Positions 31,597 through 41,462 of a DNA stretch of 64,000 bases are shown here, piece after piece. The translations under genes and the position numbers were made by a program. The DNA is from Silicimonas sp. Lineage in GTDB: Bacteria; Pseudomonadota; Alphaproteobacteria; Rhodobacterales; Rhodobacteraceae. The stretch covers positions 25,973-89,972 of the forward strand of contig JAJEAC010000048.1 of NCBI GenBank assembly GCA_022824315.1, written 5' to 3'. How positions within the stretch are numbered: the first letter of the stretch is position 1; each line of letters begins with the position of its first letter. The notes below the pieces were generated by a model. The model saw only the letters and a program-made list of their open reading frames with translations. It ran no database searches and was not told the origin of the DNA.

Positions 31597-33879
31597 TCAG
31601 CCATATTGCGCGACAGGCGTTCCCGCCAACGCGCTCGTGTTCAGAAGTCCGCGAGCTGTCACCGACGGGGTGACGATATGCGCCCGATTGCCCATGCCCA
31701 TCAGGATCGGACCAACCTCAAGGCCGCCCGCCTTCATCTTGAGAATGTTTCGAACCGCGGATGCCGCGTCGAGATTCGCGAATATGAGCACGTTTGCCGG
31801 TCCTTCGAATCGTGCATGCGGCATGATCCGTTCGCGTATCGTCACGTCGAGAGCCGTGTCGGTATGCATCTCGCCCTCGTATTCAAAGTCGCGCGGCTCG
31901 GCATCCAGGAGTGCCATGGCCCGGCGCATCCGCTCGCCAGTGTCGCAGTCAAGGTTTCCGAACTGGCTGTGGCTGCAGAGCGCGATCTTCGGCTCATGAC
32001 CGAACCGGCGCACATGCCTTGCGGCGCCCAGGACGACTTCTGCGATTTGCTCGGGCGTGGGTTCGGGATGGACATGCGTGTCGGCCACGAACAGCGGACC
32101 GTCTTCGAGAATTACGAGGCTGAGCGCCCCGACCGGGTGAAGCCCGTCCCTCGCAAGAACCTCGCTCACGTAGTGCAGGTGCCAGAGATACTGCCCGAAG
32201 ACGCCGCAGATCAGGCTGTCAGCCTCCTGCCTGTGCACCATGACCGCGCCAATGGCTGTCGTGTTCGTGCGCATGATGGCCCGGGCAAGCTCCGGCGTCA
32301 CGCCGCGACGTTCCAGGAGTCCGTGATAGGTGGTCCAGTAGTCGCGATAGCGGGGATCGCTTTCCGGGTTCACGAGATCGAAGTTTTCACCTCGCCGAAT
32401 TGGCAGCCCAAGCCGTTCGATCCGGCTCTCCACCACCTCCGGGCGTCCGATGAGGATGGGGGTGTCCGACATCTCCTCGATCATGGCCGTGGCGGCGCGA
32501 AGAACGCGCTCGTTCTCGCCTTCCGCAAACACGATGCGTCGGCGCGCGGTTGAGGCGGCCTCGAATACCGGCCGCATGATCATCGTGGACTTGTAGACGG
32601 CCGCGTTCAGCTTGTGGTGGTAGGCGTCCATGTCCTTGACCGGCCTGGTGGCGACGCCAGTGTCCATGGCGGCTTGGGCGACGGCGGATGCCACCACCCG
32701 CATGAGGCGTGGGTCGAACGGCTTGGGAATGAGATAGTTGCGTCCGAACGTCAGTTCCTCGCCCTTGTAGGCGGCGGCCGCTTCCGCGCTCGTGGTCGTG
32801 CGCGCAAGACGGGCGAGCCCGTTGACGCAGGCCAGCTTCATCTCGTCATTGATCGTGGTCGCGCCGACATCCAGTGCGCCCCGGAAGATGAACGGAAAGC
32901 ACAGCACGTTGTTCACCTGGTTGGGGACATCAGAACGGCCGGTGGCAATGATCGCGTCCGGCGCAACCTCCCGCACGTCGTCAGGCATGATCTCGGGCTC
33001 CGGATTGGCCAGCGCAAAGACGATGGGCGGACCGGACATTCTGCTGACCATGTCCTTCGAGAGGACCCCGGGACCGGACAGGCCCAGGAACAGGTCCGCT
33101 CCAAAGATGACATCGGCCAGCGACTTCGGCCCGCCTGGCTGCGCGAATTCTGCCTTTTGCGGCGTCATGTCAGCCTTGCGCCCTTCATGCACCAGGCCCT
33201 CGAGGTCGCACAGCCAGATGTTCTCGCGCTTGACGCCCAGCTTCAGGAGCATGTTCAGGCAGGCGATTCCCGCCGCTCCTCCGCCGGTCGACACTACCTT
33301 GATGTCCTCGAATGACTTTCCCGCAACGTGGAGCGCGTTGGTTGCGGCGGCACCCACGACGATGGCGGTCCCGTGCTGGTCGTCGTGAAACACGGGGATG
33401 TTCATCCGGTCGGCGCATATGCGCTCGACGACGAAGCAGTCCGGTGCCTTGATGTCTTCGAGATTGATTGCGCCGAAGGTCGGCTCGAGCGCACAGACGA
33501 TCTCGGCCAGGCGTTCGGGATCGCTTTCGTTCACTTCGATGTCGAAGCAGTCGATGTTTGCAAACTTCTTGAACAGAACGGCCTTGCCTTCCATCACCGG
33601 CTTGGCGGCAAGCCCGCCGATGTTGCCAAGCCCCAGCACCGCCGAACCGTTGGTGACCACGGCAACCTGGTTCGCGCGCGCCGTGAATCGGAAAGCGTTC
33701 ATGGGATCGGACTTGATTTCCAGGCAGGCCTCCGCGACGCCCGGGCTGTAGGCGCGGGCGAGATCGCGGCCGCTGGCGAGAGGCTTGGTGGCCCGAATCT
33801 CCAGTTTGCCGGGTTTGGGGAGCTCGTGGTACTCAAGCGCCGCTTGCCGGAGCGCGGTCTCGCGCGGGTGTTCAGACAT
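31597..33879 (-). CDS. maeB: NADP-dependent malic enzyme with C-terminal phosphotransacetylase-like domain
   Basis: About 760 residues in two domains. Residues 1 to about 430 are malic enzyme: [50 protein letters not shown], and [11 protein letters not shown]. Residues about 440-760 resemble phosphate acetyltransferase ([31 protein letters not shown]). This MaeB architecture is common in Proteobacteria; the second domain usually regulates the first in response to acetyl-CoA rather than catalysing. Reaction: malate + NADP+ to pyruvate + CO2 + NADPH. Start 33879 has GGAGG upstream; a longer frame to 34029 lacks conservation. Divergent from cdd. Confidence 0.95.
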   Translation of the reverse strand: MSEHPRETALRQAALEYHELPKPGKLEIRATKPLASGRDLARAYSPGVAEACLEIKSDPMNAFRFTARANQVAVVTNGSAVLGLGNIGGLAAKPVMEGKAVLFKKFANIDCFDIEVNESDPERLAEIVCALEPTFGAINLEDIKAPDCFVVERICADRMNIPVFHDDQHGTAIVVGAAATNALHVAGKSFEDIKVVSTGGGAAGIACLNMLLKLGVKRENIWLCDLEGLVHEGRKADMTPQKAEFAQPGGPKSLADVIFGADLFLGLSGPGVLSKDMVSRMSGPPIVFALANPEPEIMPDDVREVAPDAIIATGRSDVPNQVNNVLCFPFIFRGALDVGATTINDEMKLACVNGLARLARTTTSAEAAAAYKGEELTFGRNYLIPKPFDPRLMRVVASAVAQAAMDTGVATRPVKDMDAYHHKLNAAVYKSTMIMRPVFEAASTARRRIVFAEGENERVLRAATAMIEEMSDTPILIGRPEVVESRIERLGLPIRRGENFDLVNPESDPRYRDYWTTYHGLLERRGVTPELARAIMRTNTTAIGAVMVHRQEADSLICGVFGQYLWHLHYVSEVLARDGLHPVGALSLVILEDGPLFVADTHVHPEPTPEQIAEVVLGAARHVRRFGHEPKIALCSHSQFGNLDCDTGERMRRAMALLDAEPRDFEYEGEMHTDTALDVTIRERIMPHARFEGPANVLIFANLDAASAVRNILKMKAGGLEVGPILMGMGNRAHIVTPSVTARGLLNTSALAGTPVAQYG

Positions 33880-34052
33880 TCTGTGCCTCCAGACAGGTCG
33901 TTCGGGTCTCATTCGCAGTTCGGGAGGTTCGGTCCTGCCTCCCTGGCATCGAAACGACGCCACTCTGCGTTGAAGATTGCAATTGGGCAAGCCTGACCGC
34001 CTATTGCGTTCCAAGATTTGCCGCGCCACCCTTGCCGAAACGGGAGTGATCC

Positions 34053-34445
34053 ATGGACTTGATCAAGGCGGCCGATGAAGCGCGCAAGAACGCCTATGCA
34101 CCGTATTCCGGCTTCAAGGTCGGCGCCGCGTTGCGCTCTGCCTCGGGACGGGTGCATTCAGGCTGCAACGTGGAAAACGTCGCCTACCCGGAAGGCACGT
34201 GCGCGGAAGCCGGCGCCATCGCGGCCATGATTGCCGCGGGAGAGACGAGCTTTGTGGAGATCGCCGTCATTGCAGATGGCCCGGAGCCGGTTGCGCCGTG
34301 CGGCGGATGCCGACAAAAACTGCTTGAATTCGCTGATTCGGCGGCGACCGTCACCATGGCAACCGTTGGCGGCAAAAGCCTGACGACGCGCGTGGCGGAA
34401 CTGTTGCCGGGCGCCTTCGACAGGTCCCAGATGGGCGATGCCTGA
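34053..34445 (+). CDS. cdd: cytidine deaminase
   Basis: A 130-residue zinc hydrolase deaminating cytidine and deoxycytidine to uridines. Catalytic motif CNVENVAYPEGTCAEAGAI (Cys zinc ligand and proton-shuttle Glu) and PCGGCRQKLLEF (two zinc Cys) are intact. First gene of a compact salvage operon, cdd-deoA-deoB-upp, with zero to 18-base gaps. The deoA ATG follows its stop codon directly. Confidence 0.97.
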   Translation: MDLIKAADEARKNAYAPYSGFKVGAALRSASGRVHSGCNVENVAYPEGTCAEAGAIAAMIAAGETSFVEIAVIADGPEPVAPCGGCRQKLLEFADSAATVTMATVGGKSLTTRVAELLPGAFDRSQMGDA

Positions 34446-35747
34446 ATGGATGCACGCACGATCATCGAGAGGCTTCGGGACGGAGGCCAGCCGAACAAGG
34501 ATGAACTGAACTGGTTTGCCGCTGGCCTTGCCAGCGGAGCGGTGACCGACGCCCAGGCCGGCGCATTTGCCATGGCCGTCTGCCTGCGCGGCCTCTCTGA
34601 AGAAGCGCGGGTCGCGTTCACCCTTGCGATGCGCGACAGCGGCGACGTGCTGGCATGGGATGTCGGCAGGCCGATCGTGGACAAGCATTCGACGGGCGGC
34701 ATCGGGGATTGCGTGTCATTGCTGCTGGCACCGGCGCTGGCTGCGGTCGGCATGGCGAACCCGATGATATCCGGCCGGGGGCTCGGGCACACGGGCGGCA
34801 CCTTGGACAAGCTTGAGGCGATCCCGGGTGTTTCGGCGGAGATCGACGAGGCCGGGCTTCGGAGGATTGTCAAGGAGACCGGTACTGCGATCGTGGCCGC
34901 CTCGAGGCGGATCGCGCCTGCGGACAGGCGGCTCTATGCGGTGCGCGACATCACGGGAACGGTCGAGAGCATTGATCTCATCGTGGCCTCGATTCTCTCA
35001 AAGAAGCTTGCGGCAGGGCTGGACGCGCTGGTTCTCGACGTGAAGTGCGGATCCGGCGCGTTCATGACCGGAATGGAGGAAGCGAAGGCACTCGCGAATT
35101 CGCTGGTCGAGACGGCCAATGGTGCAGGATGCCCGACGGTTGCATTGATAACGGACATGAACCAGCCGCTGGCGCCCGCCGCAGGAAATGCCCTTGAAAT
35201 CGCCGAGGTGATGCACGCCCTGACCGGAGCCGGAAGCGCGCGGTGGGTCGATCTGGCATTGACGCTTGGCTCCGAGCTTCTCGTTCTGGCCGGCGTCGAG
35301 GAGGCACCCGAGGTCGCGCGGGACAGGGTGCGCGGGGCAATCCGGTCGGGCGAGGCGGCAGCCAGGTTCGATGCGATGGTGGCCGCGCTTGGCGGCCCGG
35401 CGGCGTTCAGCGCAGGGTGGCAGTCGTGCCTGCCGACTGCCAAGGTCGTTCGCGATGTGGCTGCGCCGGCGGCCGGCCAAGTCGCCTCGATTGACGGGCA
35501 CGTGATCGGCATGGCGGTGGTGCGCCTGGGCGGCGGGCGCATGCATGGCGGCGACCGCATAGATCCCTCTGTGGGATTCTCGGACATCCTGCCGCTGGGG
35601 GCCAAGGTGGCCAAGGGCGATCCGCTTGCCAGGCTGCACGCCGCGGATGGCGCGGCTGCGGATGCAGCAGAGAGGGCCTTCCTCTCTGCCGTAAGCATCG
35701 GCGTCGCCGACGAGGCGGGCCCGCTTGTCATGGGCCGGGTCGGCTGA
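34446..35747 (+). CDS. deoA: thymidine phosphorylase
   Basis: A 433-residue enzyme splitting thymidine (and deoxyuridine) with phosphate to the base and deoxyribose-1-phosphate. Signature blocks: DKHSTGGIGDCVSLLLAP, GRGLGHTGGTLDKLEAIPG, KLAAGLDALVLDVKCGSGAF, and ALITDMNQPLAPAAGNALE. The start is immediately after the cdd stop; its stop overlaps the deoB ATG by one base (TGATG). Its product is the substrate of DeoB next door. Confidence 0.97.
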   Translation: MDARTIIERLRDGGQPNKDELNWFAAGLASGAVTDAQAGAFAMAVCLRGLSEEARVAFTLAMRDSGDVLAWDVGRPIVDKHSTGGIGDCVSLLLAPALAAVGMANPMISGRGLGHTGGTLDKLEAIPGVSAEIDEAGLRRIVKETGTAIVAASRRIAPADRRLYAVRDITGTVESIDLIVASILSKKLAAGLDALVLDVKCGSGAFMTGMEEAKALANSLVETANGAGCPTVALITDMNQPLAPAAGNALEIAEVMHALTGAGSARWVDLALTLGSELLVLAGVEEAPEVARDRVRGAIRSGEAAARFDAMVAALGGPAAFSAGWQSCLPTAKVVRDVAAPAAGQVASIDGHVIGMAVVRLGGGRMHGGDRIDPSVGFSDILPLGAKVAKGDPLARLHAADGAAADAAERAFLSAVSIGVADEAGPLVMGRVG

Positions 35748-36955
35748 TGCCGCGCGCCTTCCTGGTCGTGATGGATGGCGTTGGCGCCGGGGGTGCGCCG
35801 GACGCCGATGGCTATTTCAACGGGACGATTCCGGATGCCGGGGCCAATACGCTTGGCCATATAGCGGAGGCCTGCGCCGCCGGTCTTGCGGAAGAAGGGC
35901 GAACAGGTCCGCTCAACATGCCGAATCTCGGGGCTCTCGGGCTCGGCGAGGCAGTCAGGCTGGCCTCGGGCGCAGACATGCCCGGGTTCGCGACCGGACC
36001 GGTCGGCCTTTGGGGTGCCGCGACTGAGGCATCGCGGGGCAAGGACACGCCTTCAGGTCACTGGGAGCTTGCGGGTGTGCCGGTGCCTTGGGACTGGCAT
36101 TTCTTTCCGAACGACACTCCGGCCTTTCCGGCCGAGATCATGAGGGAAGCGGCCCGGCTTGCCGGCACCGAGGGCACGCTGGGAAACTGCCATGCCTCCG
36201 GCATCGAGATCGTCGAGCGCCTGGGCGACGAGCACCTGCGGACAGGATGGCCGATTTGCTATACGTCCGCAGACAGCGTCTTCCAGATTGCCGCGCACGA
36301 GGAGCGCTTCGGCCTCGATCGCCTGTTGAATCTCTGCGAGGAACTGGCGATGTTGCTGCACGCGATGCGCGTGGGCCGTGTGATCGCTCGCCCATTTGTC
36401 GGTTCCAGCGGTGCGTTCGACAGGACCCGAAACCGGCGTGACTTCGCGATTCCGCCGCCTGCGCCGACGCTCTGCGAGTGGGTCGCCAAGGCGGGCGGCA
36501 GGGTTCACGCCATCGGCAAGATCGGAGACATTTTCTCCATGCAGGGAATTCATGACGTTGCCCGAGGCACGGATGCCGAACTGATGGGGCATCTCGCCCG
36601 TCTGGCCGACGATGCCGCGGACGGAAGCCTGACCTTTGCAAATTTCGTCGAGTTCGACTCGGTCTATGGTCATCGTCGCGATGTCCCGGGCTACGCTCGC
36701 GCGCTGGAGTGGTTCGACGCCCAACTGCCGCGCGTTCTGGAACGGCTTGGGAGAGGCGACTTGATCCTGTTTGCCGCGGATCACGGCAACGACCCGACCT
36801 GGTGCGGAACCGACCACACACGAGAGCGTGTCCCCGTCACCGGTCATGGCATTGGCCCGCGTGCGATCGGGCATGTGGGATTTGCCGATCTGGCCGTCTC
36901 GATCGCTGCGCATCTTGGTGTGCCGGCAAGCGGGCCGGGCCGAAGTTTTCTTTGA
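35747..36955 (+). CDS. deoB: phosphopentomutase
   Basis: A 402-residue manganese enzyme of the alkaline-phosphatase fold that isomerises (deoxy)ribose-1-phosphate to the 5-phosphate. Metal/active-site motifs are VVMDGVGAGGAPDAD near the N-terminus, the Thr nucleophile region RGKDTPSGHWELAG, and ILFAADHGNDPTWCGTDHTRE near the C-terminus. It overlaps deoA by one base and precedes upp by 18 bases. It links nucleoside salvage to central carbon metabolism. Confidence 0.97.
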   Translation: MPRAFLVVMDGVGAGGAPDADGYFNGTIPDAGANTLGHIAEACAAGLAEEGRTGPLNMPNLGALGLGEAVRLASGADMPGFATGPVGLWGAATEASRGKDTPSGHWELAGVPVPWDWHFFPNDTPAFPAEIMREAARLAGTEGTLGNCHASGIEIVERLGDEHLRTGWPICYTSADSVFQIAAHEERFGLDRLLNLCEELAMLLHAMRVGRVIARPFVGSSGAFDRTRNRRDFAIPPPAPTLCEWVAKAGGRVHAIGKIGDIFSMQGIHDVARGTDAELMGHLARLADDAADGSLTFANFVEFDSVYGHRRDVPGYARALEWFDAQLPRVLERLGRGDLILFAADHGNDPTWCGTDHTRERVPVTGHGIGPRAIGHVGFADLAVSIAAHLGVPASGPGRSFL

Positions 36956-36973
36956 ACAGGTAAGGGGATCACG

Positions 36974-37606
36974 ATGCCAGGGCACCTGACCGTAGTCGAG
37001 CACCCGCTCGTCCAGCACAAACTGACGCTCATGAGAGATGCCGACACGCCGACCGGGCTGTTCCGCCAGCTTCTGCGCGAAGTCAGCACGCTCCTGGCCT
37101 ACGAGGTCACGCGGGATCTTCCAGTGACGACCCGGCGGGTGCACACTCCGCTGGAACCCATGGATGCACCTGTTCTTGATGGCCGAAAGCTTGCCTTGGT
37201 ATCGATCCTGCGCGCGGGCAACGGCCTTCTTGACGGGATGCTTGACTTGATGCCGTCGGCCCGGGTCGGGTTCGTGGGGCTCTATCGCGATGAAGAGACG
37301 CTGGAACCGGTTCAGTATTACTGCAAGTTGCCTGAAGCGCTCTCGGAGCGGAGGGTCATCGTGGTGGATCCCATGCTTGCGACGGGGAACAGCTCGGCTG
37401 CGGCAATCGCGCTCGTCAAGGAGGCGGGCGCGGTCGATGTCCGGTTCCTCTGCCTGTTGGCCGCGCCCGAAGGCGTTCAACGCATGGCGGACGCGCATCC
37501 TGATGTGCCGGTCGTGACCGCATCGGTGGACGAGCGGTTGAACGAAAAGGGCTACATTGTTCCAGGCCTCGGCGATGCCGGAGATCGCATGTATGGTACC
37601 CGGTAG
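36974..37606 (+). CDS. upp: uracil phosphoribosyltransferase
   Basis: A 210-residue enzyme making UMP from uracil and [21 protein letters not shown] and [19 protein letters not shown] are typical, the PRPP loop reads [19 protein letters not shown], and the C-terminal uracil-binding [16 protein letters not shown] is complete. Last gene of the cdd-deoA-deoB-upp operon, recovering the uracil released by phosphorolysis upstream. Confidence 0.97.
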   Translation: MPGHLTVVEHPLVQHKLTLMRDADTPTGLFRQLLREVSTLLAYEVTRDLPVTTRRVHTPLEPMDAPVLDGRKLALVSILRAGNGLLDGMLDLMPSARVGFVGLYRDEETLEPVQYYCKLPEALSERRVIVVDPMLATGNSSAAAIALVKEAGAVDVRFLCLLAAPEGVQRMADAHPDVPVVTASVDERLNEKGYIVPGLGDAGDRMYGTR

Positions 37607-37711
37607 CTGCAAATGCCCGCGGTCCGCACGTTCGCAAGCGCAGGTTCCTTGCGTCACTCGCCTGCGGGAGCGCTCCAGGGCGCAGCCCGGCGTTCGTACG
37701 GGCCAGCGGGG

Positions 37712-38749
37712 TCATTCTTCGCAAATTCCTTGAAGCGCTATCCAGTGCCCGTCGTCCAGGACGGGGTGCGGTGCGGGAGCAGCCTCGGTGGCGGCTGCCG
37801 CCGCTGACTGGCCTGGACGATCCACCAAGTCAGTGTGGGTCCTGATTGTCATCCCAGCGGCGACGATCCGGTCCATCAGGACGTTCGTCGGTACGGGCGA
37901 CGGGACGGTCGCGACGACATGCTTCGCCATTCGCGCGACGGCGTCATCCGGCACCGTCCCTTGGGTGAGCAGGACAAGCATGGCCTTGACCCCTGCCACG
38001 TGCAGAAGCCGGACGACAGGGTCGCTGTCGTTGCGACGGATGTCTTCGGCCAGCACATGGACCGCCAGCACCTCGGGCGTTTCCGTCTCCTTGAGCAGCG
38101 TGTGCGCAATCAGGATCGTGCCGCCAGGCACGTGCGCGGTTTCGGGCGACGCGGAGGGCAAGATCACGAGTCGCGCGGAATCGGCGCCGAACAACCGGCG
38201 CTGGAGATGTTCAAGGGCGCGGAGTCCGGACGGTGCGTCGCACGGCGGACCTGTCATCCGGCTCATTTCCGAAAGAAGCGCCATGCCGAAGGACGCGCGC
38301 GCCACGTCCGGCAGCAGTGACGCGGTGTGACGCGCGATCGCGCCTGGCAGCCAAAACGCCGCCCCGCCCAGAACGGCAATCACGAGCGTGACGGCGACGA
38401 ACCGCCGCACGGTCCCTGAACGCATCTGGCGCCGCCGAACGGATTCGAGCACCCTTTCCACCGCCTCGACGAATGTGTCCTCGGCGAGTTCAAGGGTTTC
38501 GCTGGCATCTCCTTCGGGACAGTAGAGGGCGGGCATCTGGCCTGGATTTTTGCGTTCCATCGCCGGCAGCGACCAGTGCGTCAGGGTGGTGTCCGTCGGG
38601 GTCAGGATCGTGATGGATGTCTTGCCGACGGACACGATGACGTCCCGGCGCTGCTCGCCCGGACCGCGGCGCCAGATGCCCTCCGCCTCAAGCCGCTGGT
38701 ACTTTGCCAATACGGTCACGTTCCTGCCGCCGTTGCTGCCCGCTTCCAC
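37712..38749 (-). CDS. M48-like membrane-anchored protein without HExxH motif
   Basis: A 345-residue protein in two parts. The N-terminal 100 residues (DVIVSVGKTSITILTPTD; HWSLPAMERKNPGQMPALY) resemble a conserved domain of uncharacterised rhodobacterial proteins. After one membrane segment (about 115-135) the C-terminal part follows the layout of M48 peptidases: PGGTILIAHTLLKET, then PEVLAVHVLAEDIRRND where AHExxH is expected. No HExxH occurs anywhere, so it is likely catalytically inactive. Convergent with upp. Function unknown. Confidence 0.65.
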   Translation of the reverse strand: MEAGSNGGRNVTVLAKYQRLEAEGIWRRGPGEQRRDVIVSVGKTSITILTPTDTTLTHWSLPAMERKNPGQMPALYCPEGDASETLELAEDTFVEAVERVLESVRRRQMRSGTVRRFVAVTLVIAVLGGAAFWLPGAIARHTASLLPDVARASFGMALLSEMSRMTGPPCDAPSGLRALEHLQRRLFGADSARLVILPSASPETAHVPGGTILIAHTLLKETETPEVLAVHVLAEDIRRNDSDPVVRLLHVAGVKAMLVLLTQGTVPDDAVARMAKHVVATVPSPVPTNVLMDRIVAAGMTIRTHTDLVDRPGQSAAAAATEAAPAPHPVLDDGHWIALQGICEE

Positions 38750-38848
38750 GCACCATAGCGATGCAATGCGCGCGTCTCAATCTCGTCCGTGCTTGCCTTG
38801 GAGGACACGAGAGCTTAGCACGGGCAGGCATCGAGCGTGAGTCTGGCC

Positions 38849-39697
38849 ATGAATGACGACCCCAGAACCCTTGTCTCGACGGGCTGGCTGGCCCGGCATC
38901 TTGATGATCCGGACATCAGGATTCTAGATGCATCATGGTACCTGCCCGACATGAAGCGCGATGCGCGTGCCGAATACGACCTGGGCCACGTTCCGGGTGC
39001 GCGTTTTTTTGACATCGATGACATCAGCGATCACCGGTCCGGGCTGCCGCACATGGCTCCGCAGCCGGAGAAGTTCATCAGCAGGATGCGTGCGATGGGC
39101 GTCGGTGACGGGCACCAGGTCGTTGTCTATGACGGTGCAGGACTGTTTTCCGCAGCGCGCGTGTGGTGGCTGTTTCGTCTCATGGGCAAGTCGGACATCG
39201 CCGTCCTGGACGGCGGGTTCCCCAAGTGGACAGCGGAAGGCCGGCACGTCGAGGATGTGCCGCCGATCATGCGTGACAGGCATATCACGGTCAGCCGCCA
39301 GAACCAGCTGGTGAAAGACGTTACCCAGGTTGCGGCGGCATCGAAGCTGGGAGACCACGAGATACTCGATGCCCGCTCGCCCGGACGGTTCCGGGGCGAG
39401 GAGCCCGAGCCGCGCGAGGGTCTGCGGTCCGGACACATTCCCGGCTCGACCTGCGTTCATTATCGGGCACTGCTCAACGATGACGGCACGATGAAGCCCG
39501 TCTCAGGGCTGAGAGCCGTGTTCGAGGGTGCCGGTGCGGACTTGTCGGGTCCGGTCATCACCACCTGCGGGTCCGGCGTGACCGCCGCGATCCTGAATCT
39601 CGGGCTCGAACGGATCGGACATCGGCATCACGCTCTCTATGACGGGTCTTGGGCCGAATGGGGCATGTATGGCGACCTGAAAGTGGCTACGGGATGA
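38849..39697 (+). CDS. sseA: 3-mercaptopyruvate sulfurtransferase (tandem rhodanese)
   Basis: About 282 residues in two rhodanese domains. The first is non-catalytic (ILDASWYLPDMKRDARAEYD; RVWWLFRLMGKSDIAVLDGG). The second has RSPGRFRGEEPEPREGLRSG and the active-site loop TTCGSGVTAAI, whose CGSGVT form is typical of mercaptopyruvate rather than thiosulfate sulfurtransferases. A GTG at 38837 would add four residues; ATG 38849 is listed. Its stop overlaps the GNAT gene start by 4 bases, so they form an operon with the aminotransferase that follows. That aminotransferase could supply 2-oxo acids. Confidence 0.93.
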   Translation: MNDDPRTLVSTGWLARHLDDPDIRILDASWYLPDMKRDARAEYDLGHVPGARFFDIDDISDHRSGLPHMAPQPEKFISRMRAMGVGDGHQVVVYDGAGLFSAARVWWLFRLMGKSDIAVLDGGFPKWTAEGRHVEDVPPIMRDRHITVSRQNQLVKDVTQVAAASKLGDHEILDARSPGRFRGEEPEPREGLRSGHIPGSTCVHYRALLNDDGTMKPVSGLRAVFEGAGADLSGPVITTCGSGVTAAILNLGLERIGHRHHALYDGSWAEWGMYGDLKVATG

Positions 39698-40263
39698 GCG
39701 TCCAGAAGGCCGGCGCCAGAATCTCCTTCACGATCACCTTTCTCGAGATGGAGTCTCGGCCGGACTATGACTGGCCGCGATTGCCGCCGGTGTCGGCATC
39801 GGCTGCCCTTCTGAAATCGGAGGACCCTCCTGTCTGGTGGTTTCTGGCGCTCTATGATGCAGTCGGACGGGACTATGCGTGGGAGGACATCCTAGCCTGG
39901 GAACACGAGAGAATCGCCGAGTGGCTTTCTGCGGACAGGATGTCCCTCTACACCCTGTTCGAGAAGGGATGGCCGCGGGGATTTTTCGTGCTCGAGGACC
40001 AGGGCGAGGATGCTTGCGACCTTGCCTTGTTCGGGATCGTGCCGGAATCCGTGGGAAAGGGTCTGGGGAGCTGGCTTCTCAAGACGGCCATACTCACGGC
40101 CTGGGAGCGCAAGGGCGTCACCAAGCTCACTGTGCAGACCTGCACGCTCGACCATCCCCGCGCACTTGCACTATACCAGAAACACGGATTCACGCCGGTA
40201 CGCAGGGAAAGACGCACCCGTCGCCTGACCCGCGACCGTGATCTCTCGCGAATTCCAAGCTGA
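39694..40263 (+). CDS. GNAT-family N-acetyltransferase
   Basis: A 189-residue acyltransferase. The acetyl-CoA binding motif A is ALFGIVPESVGKGLGSWLL, followed by a typical VQTCTLDHPRALALYQKHGF. The ATG overlaps the sseA stop (ATGA) and the aromatic aminotransferase begins 9 bases after its stop, indicating cotranscription. A longer frame from 39649 lies inside sseA and is rejected. The substrate is unknown; the operon suggests an amino-acid or sulfur-metabolite target. Confidence 0.9.
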   Translation: MSVQKAGARISFTITFLEMESRPDYDWPRLPPVSASAALLKSEDPPVWWFLALYDAVGRDYAWEDILAWEHERIAEWLSADRMSLYTLFEKGWPRGFFVLEDQGEDACDLALFGIVPESVGKGLGSWLLKTAILTAWERKGVTKLTVQTCTLDHPRALALYQKHGFTPVRRERRTRRLTRDRDLSRIPS

Positions 40264-40272
40264 GGACATGCC

Positions 40273-41457
40273 ATGCTGACCGACCTGACCCCGCAGCCGC
40301 CCGACAAGATTCTCCAACTCATGCAGATTTTCCGCGACGACCCGCGGACCGACAAGATCGACCTTGGTGTCGGCGTCTACAAGAATGCGGAAGGCGTGAC
40401 CCCGGTCATGCGGGCGGTGAAGGCGGCAGAGCGCCGCCTGGTCGAGACGCAGGAGACGAAGACGTACACGAATCTCCGCGGCGACCCAGCCTATTGCAGC
40501 GCCATGCGCGAGCTTCTCCTGAAGGACAGCGCGGGCGACGGACGTGTCGCCGTTGCCGCGGCACCCGGCGGCACGGGCGCGATCCGGCAGGGGCTTGAGC
40601 TGATGCGGTACGCAGATCGTGCCACGACGGTATGGATGTCCTCGCCGACCTGGCCGAACCACCTTACGATCGCAAGCTACCTGGGCGTTCCAATGCGAGA
40701 GTATCGCTATTTCGACGCCGCCACGCGCGATGTCGACTTTGACGGGATGATCGAGGATCTCGAAGATGCCAAGAATGGCGACCTCGTGCTGTTGCACGGT
40801 TGCTGCCACAATCCGACCGGTGCGAACCTGGCAGCCGAACAATGGGAGACCCTGGCGGACCTGCTGGCCAGGAGGGGAGCCATTCCGTTCATTGACATCG
40901 CGTATCAGGGATTTGGCGACGGGCTGGACGAGGACGCCTTCGGCACGCGTCTGCTGGCATCGCGAATGCCCGAGATGCTGATCGCGGCGAGCTGCTCAAA
41001 GAACTTTGGATTGTACCGAGAGCGAACGGGAGTTCTGGTCGCGATCGCTCCCGATGCCGGATCGAGGCCACTGGTTCAGGATACGCTGGCATATCTCAAC
41101 CGGCAAAATTTCTCATTTCCGCCGGATCACGGCGCGCGAGTGGTCCAGATGATTCTCGACACTCCCGACCTGCGTTCCGACTGGCAAGCGGAGCTTGAGG
41201 ATGTGCGCAACGGAATGCTGGGGCTTCGCGAGCGGTTGGCCAGTGAACTTCGCATGCGGTCGAATTCGGAGCGCTTCGATTTCATCACGCGGCATCGGGG
41301 CATGTTCTCGCGCATTGGCGCAACTCCCGAACAGGTTCTGGACCTTCGAGAAAGGCATGGAATCTACATGGTGGGAGACAGCCGGATAAACGTGGCAGGG
41401 TTGAATTCCGACACGGTGCCGGTGCTGGCGCAAGCCATCATTGACGTAGGAATTTAG
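40273..41457 (+). CDS. aromatic/aspartate amino acid aminotransferase (class I, Ia)
   Basis: A 394-residue PLP aminotransferase with the Ia-family features KIDLGVGVYKNAEGVTPVM, TYTNLRGDP, LLHGCCHNPTGANL, IDIAYQGFGDGLDEDAF, the PLP lysine in AASCSKNFGLYRERTG, and the C-terminal Arg region GDSRINVAGLN. Relatives (TyrB, AspC) transfer amino groups between aspartate or aromatic amino acids and 2-oxoglutarate. It follows the GNAT gene closely in the sseA operon. Substrate preference cannot be read reliably, so no symbol is given. Confidence 0.92.
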   Translation: MLTDLTPQPPDKILQLMQIFRDDPRTDKIDLGVGVYKNAEGVTPVMRAVKAAERRLVETQETKTYTNLRGDPAYCSAMRELLLKDSAGDGRVAVAAAPGGTGAIRQGLELMRYADRATTVWMSSPTWPNHLTIASYLGVPMREYRYFDAATRDVDFDGMIEDLEDAKNGDLVLLHGCCHNPTGANLAAEQWETLADLLARRGAIPFIDIAYQGFGDGLDEDAFGTRLLASRMPEMLIAASCSKNFGLYRERTGVLVAIAPDAGSRPLVQDTLAYLNRQNFSFPPDHGARVVQMILDTPDLRSDWQAELEDVRNGMLGLRERLASELRMRSNSERFDFITRHRGMFSRIGATPEQVLDLRERHGIYMVGDSRINVAGLNSDTVPVLAQAIIDVGI

Positions 41458-41462
41458 GTCCG

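Noticed and set aside
31597..34029. 810-residue form of the malic enzyme
   Set aside because: The extra 50 residues are unconserved and lack a ribosome site; ATG at 33879 follows GGAGG.
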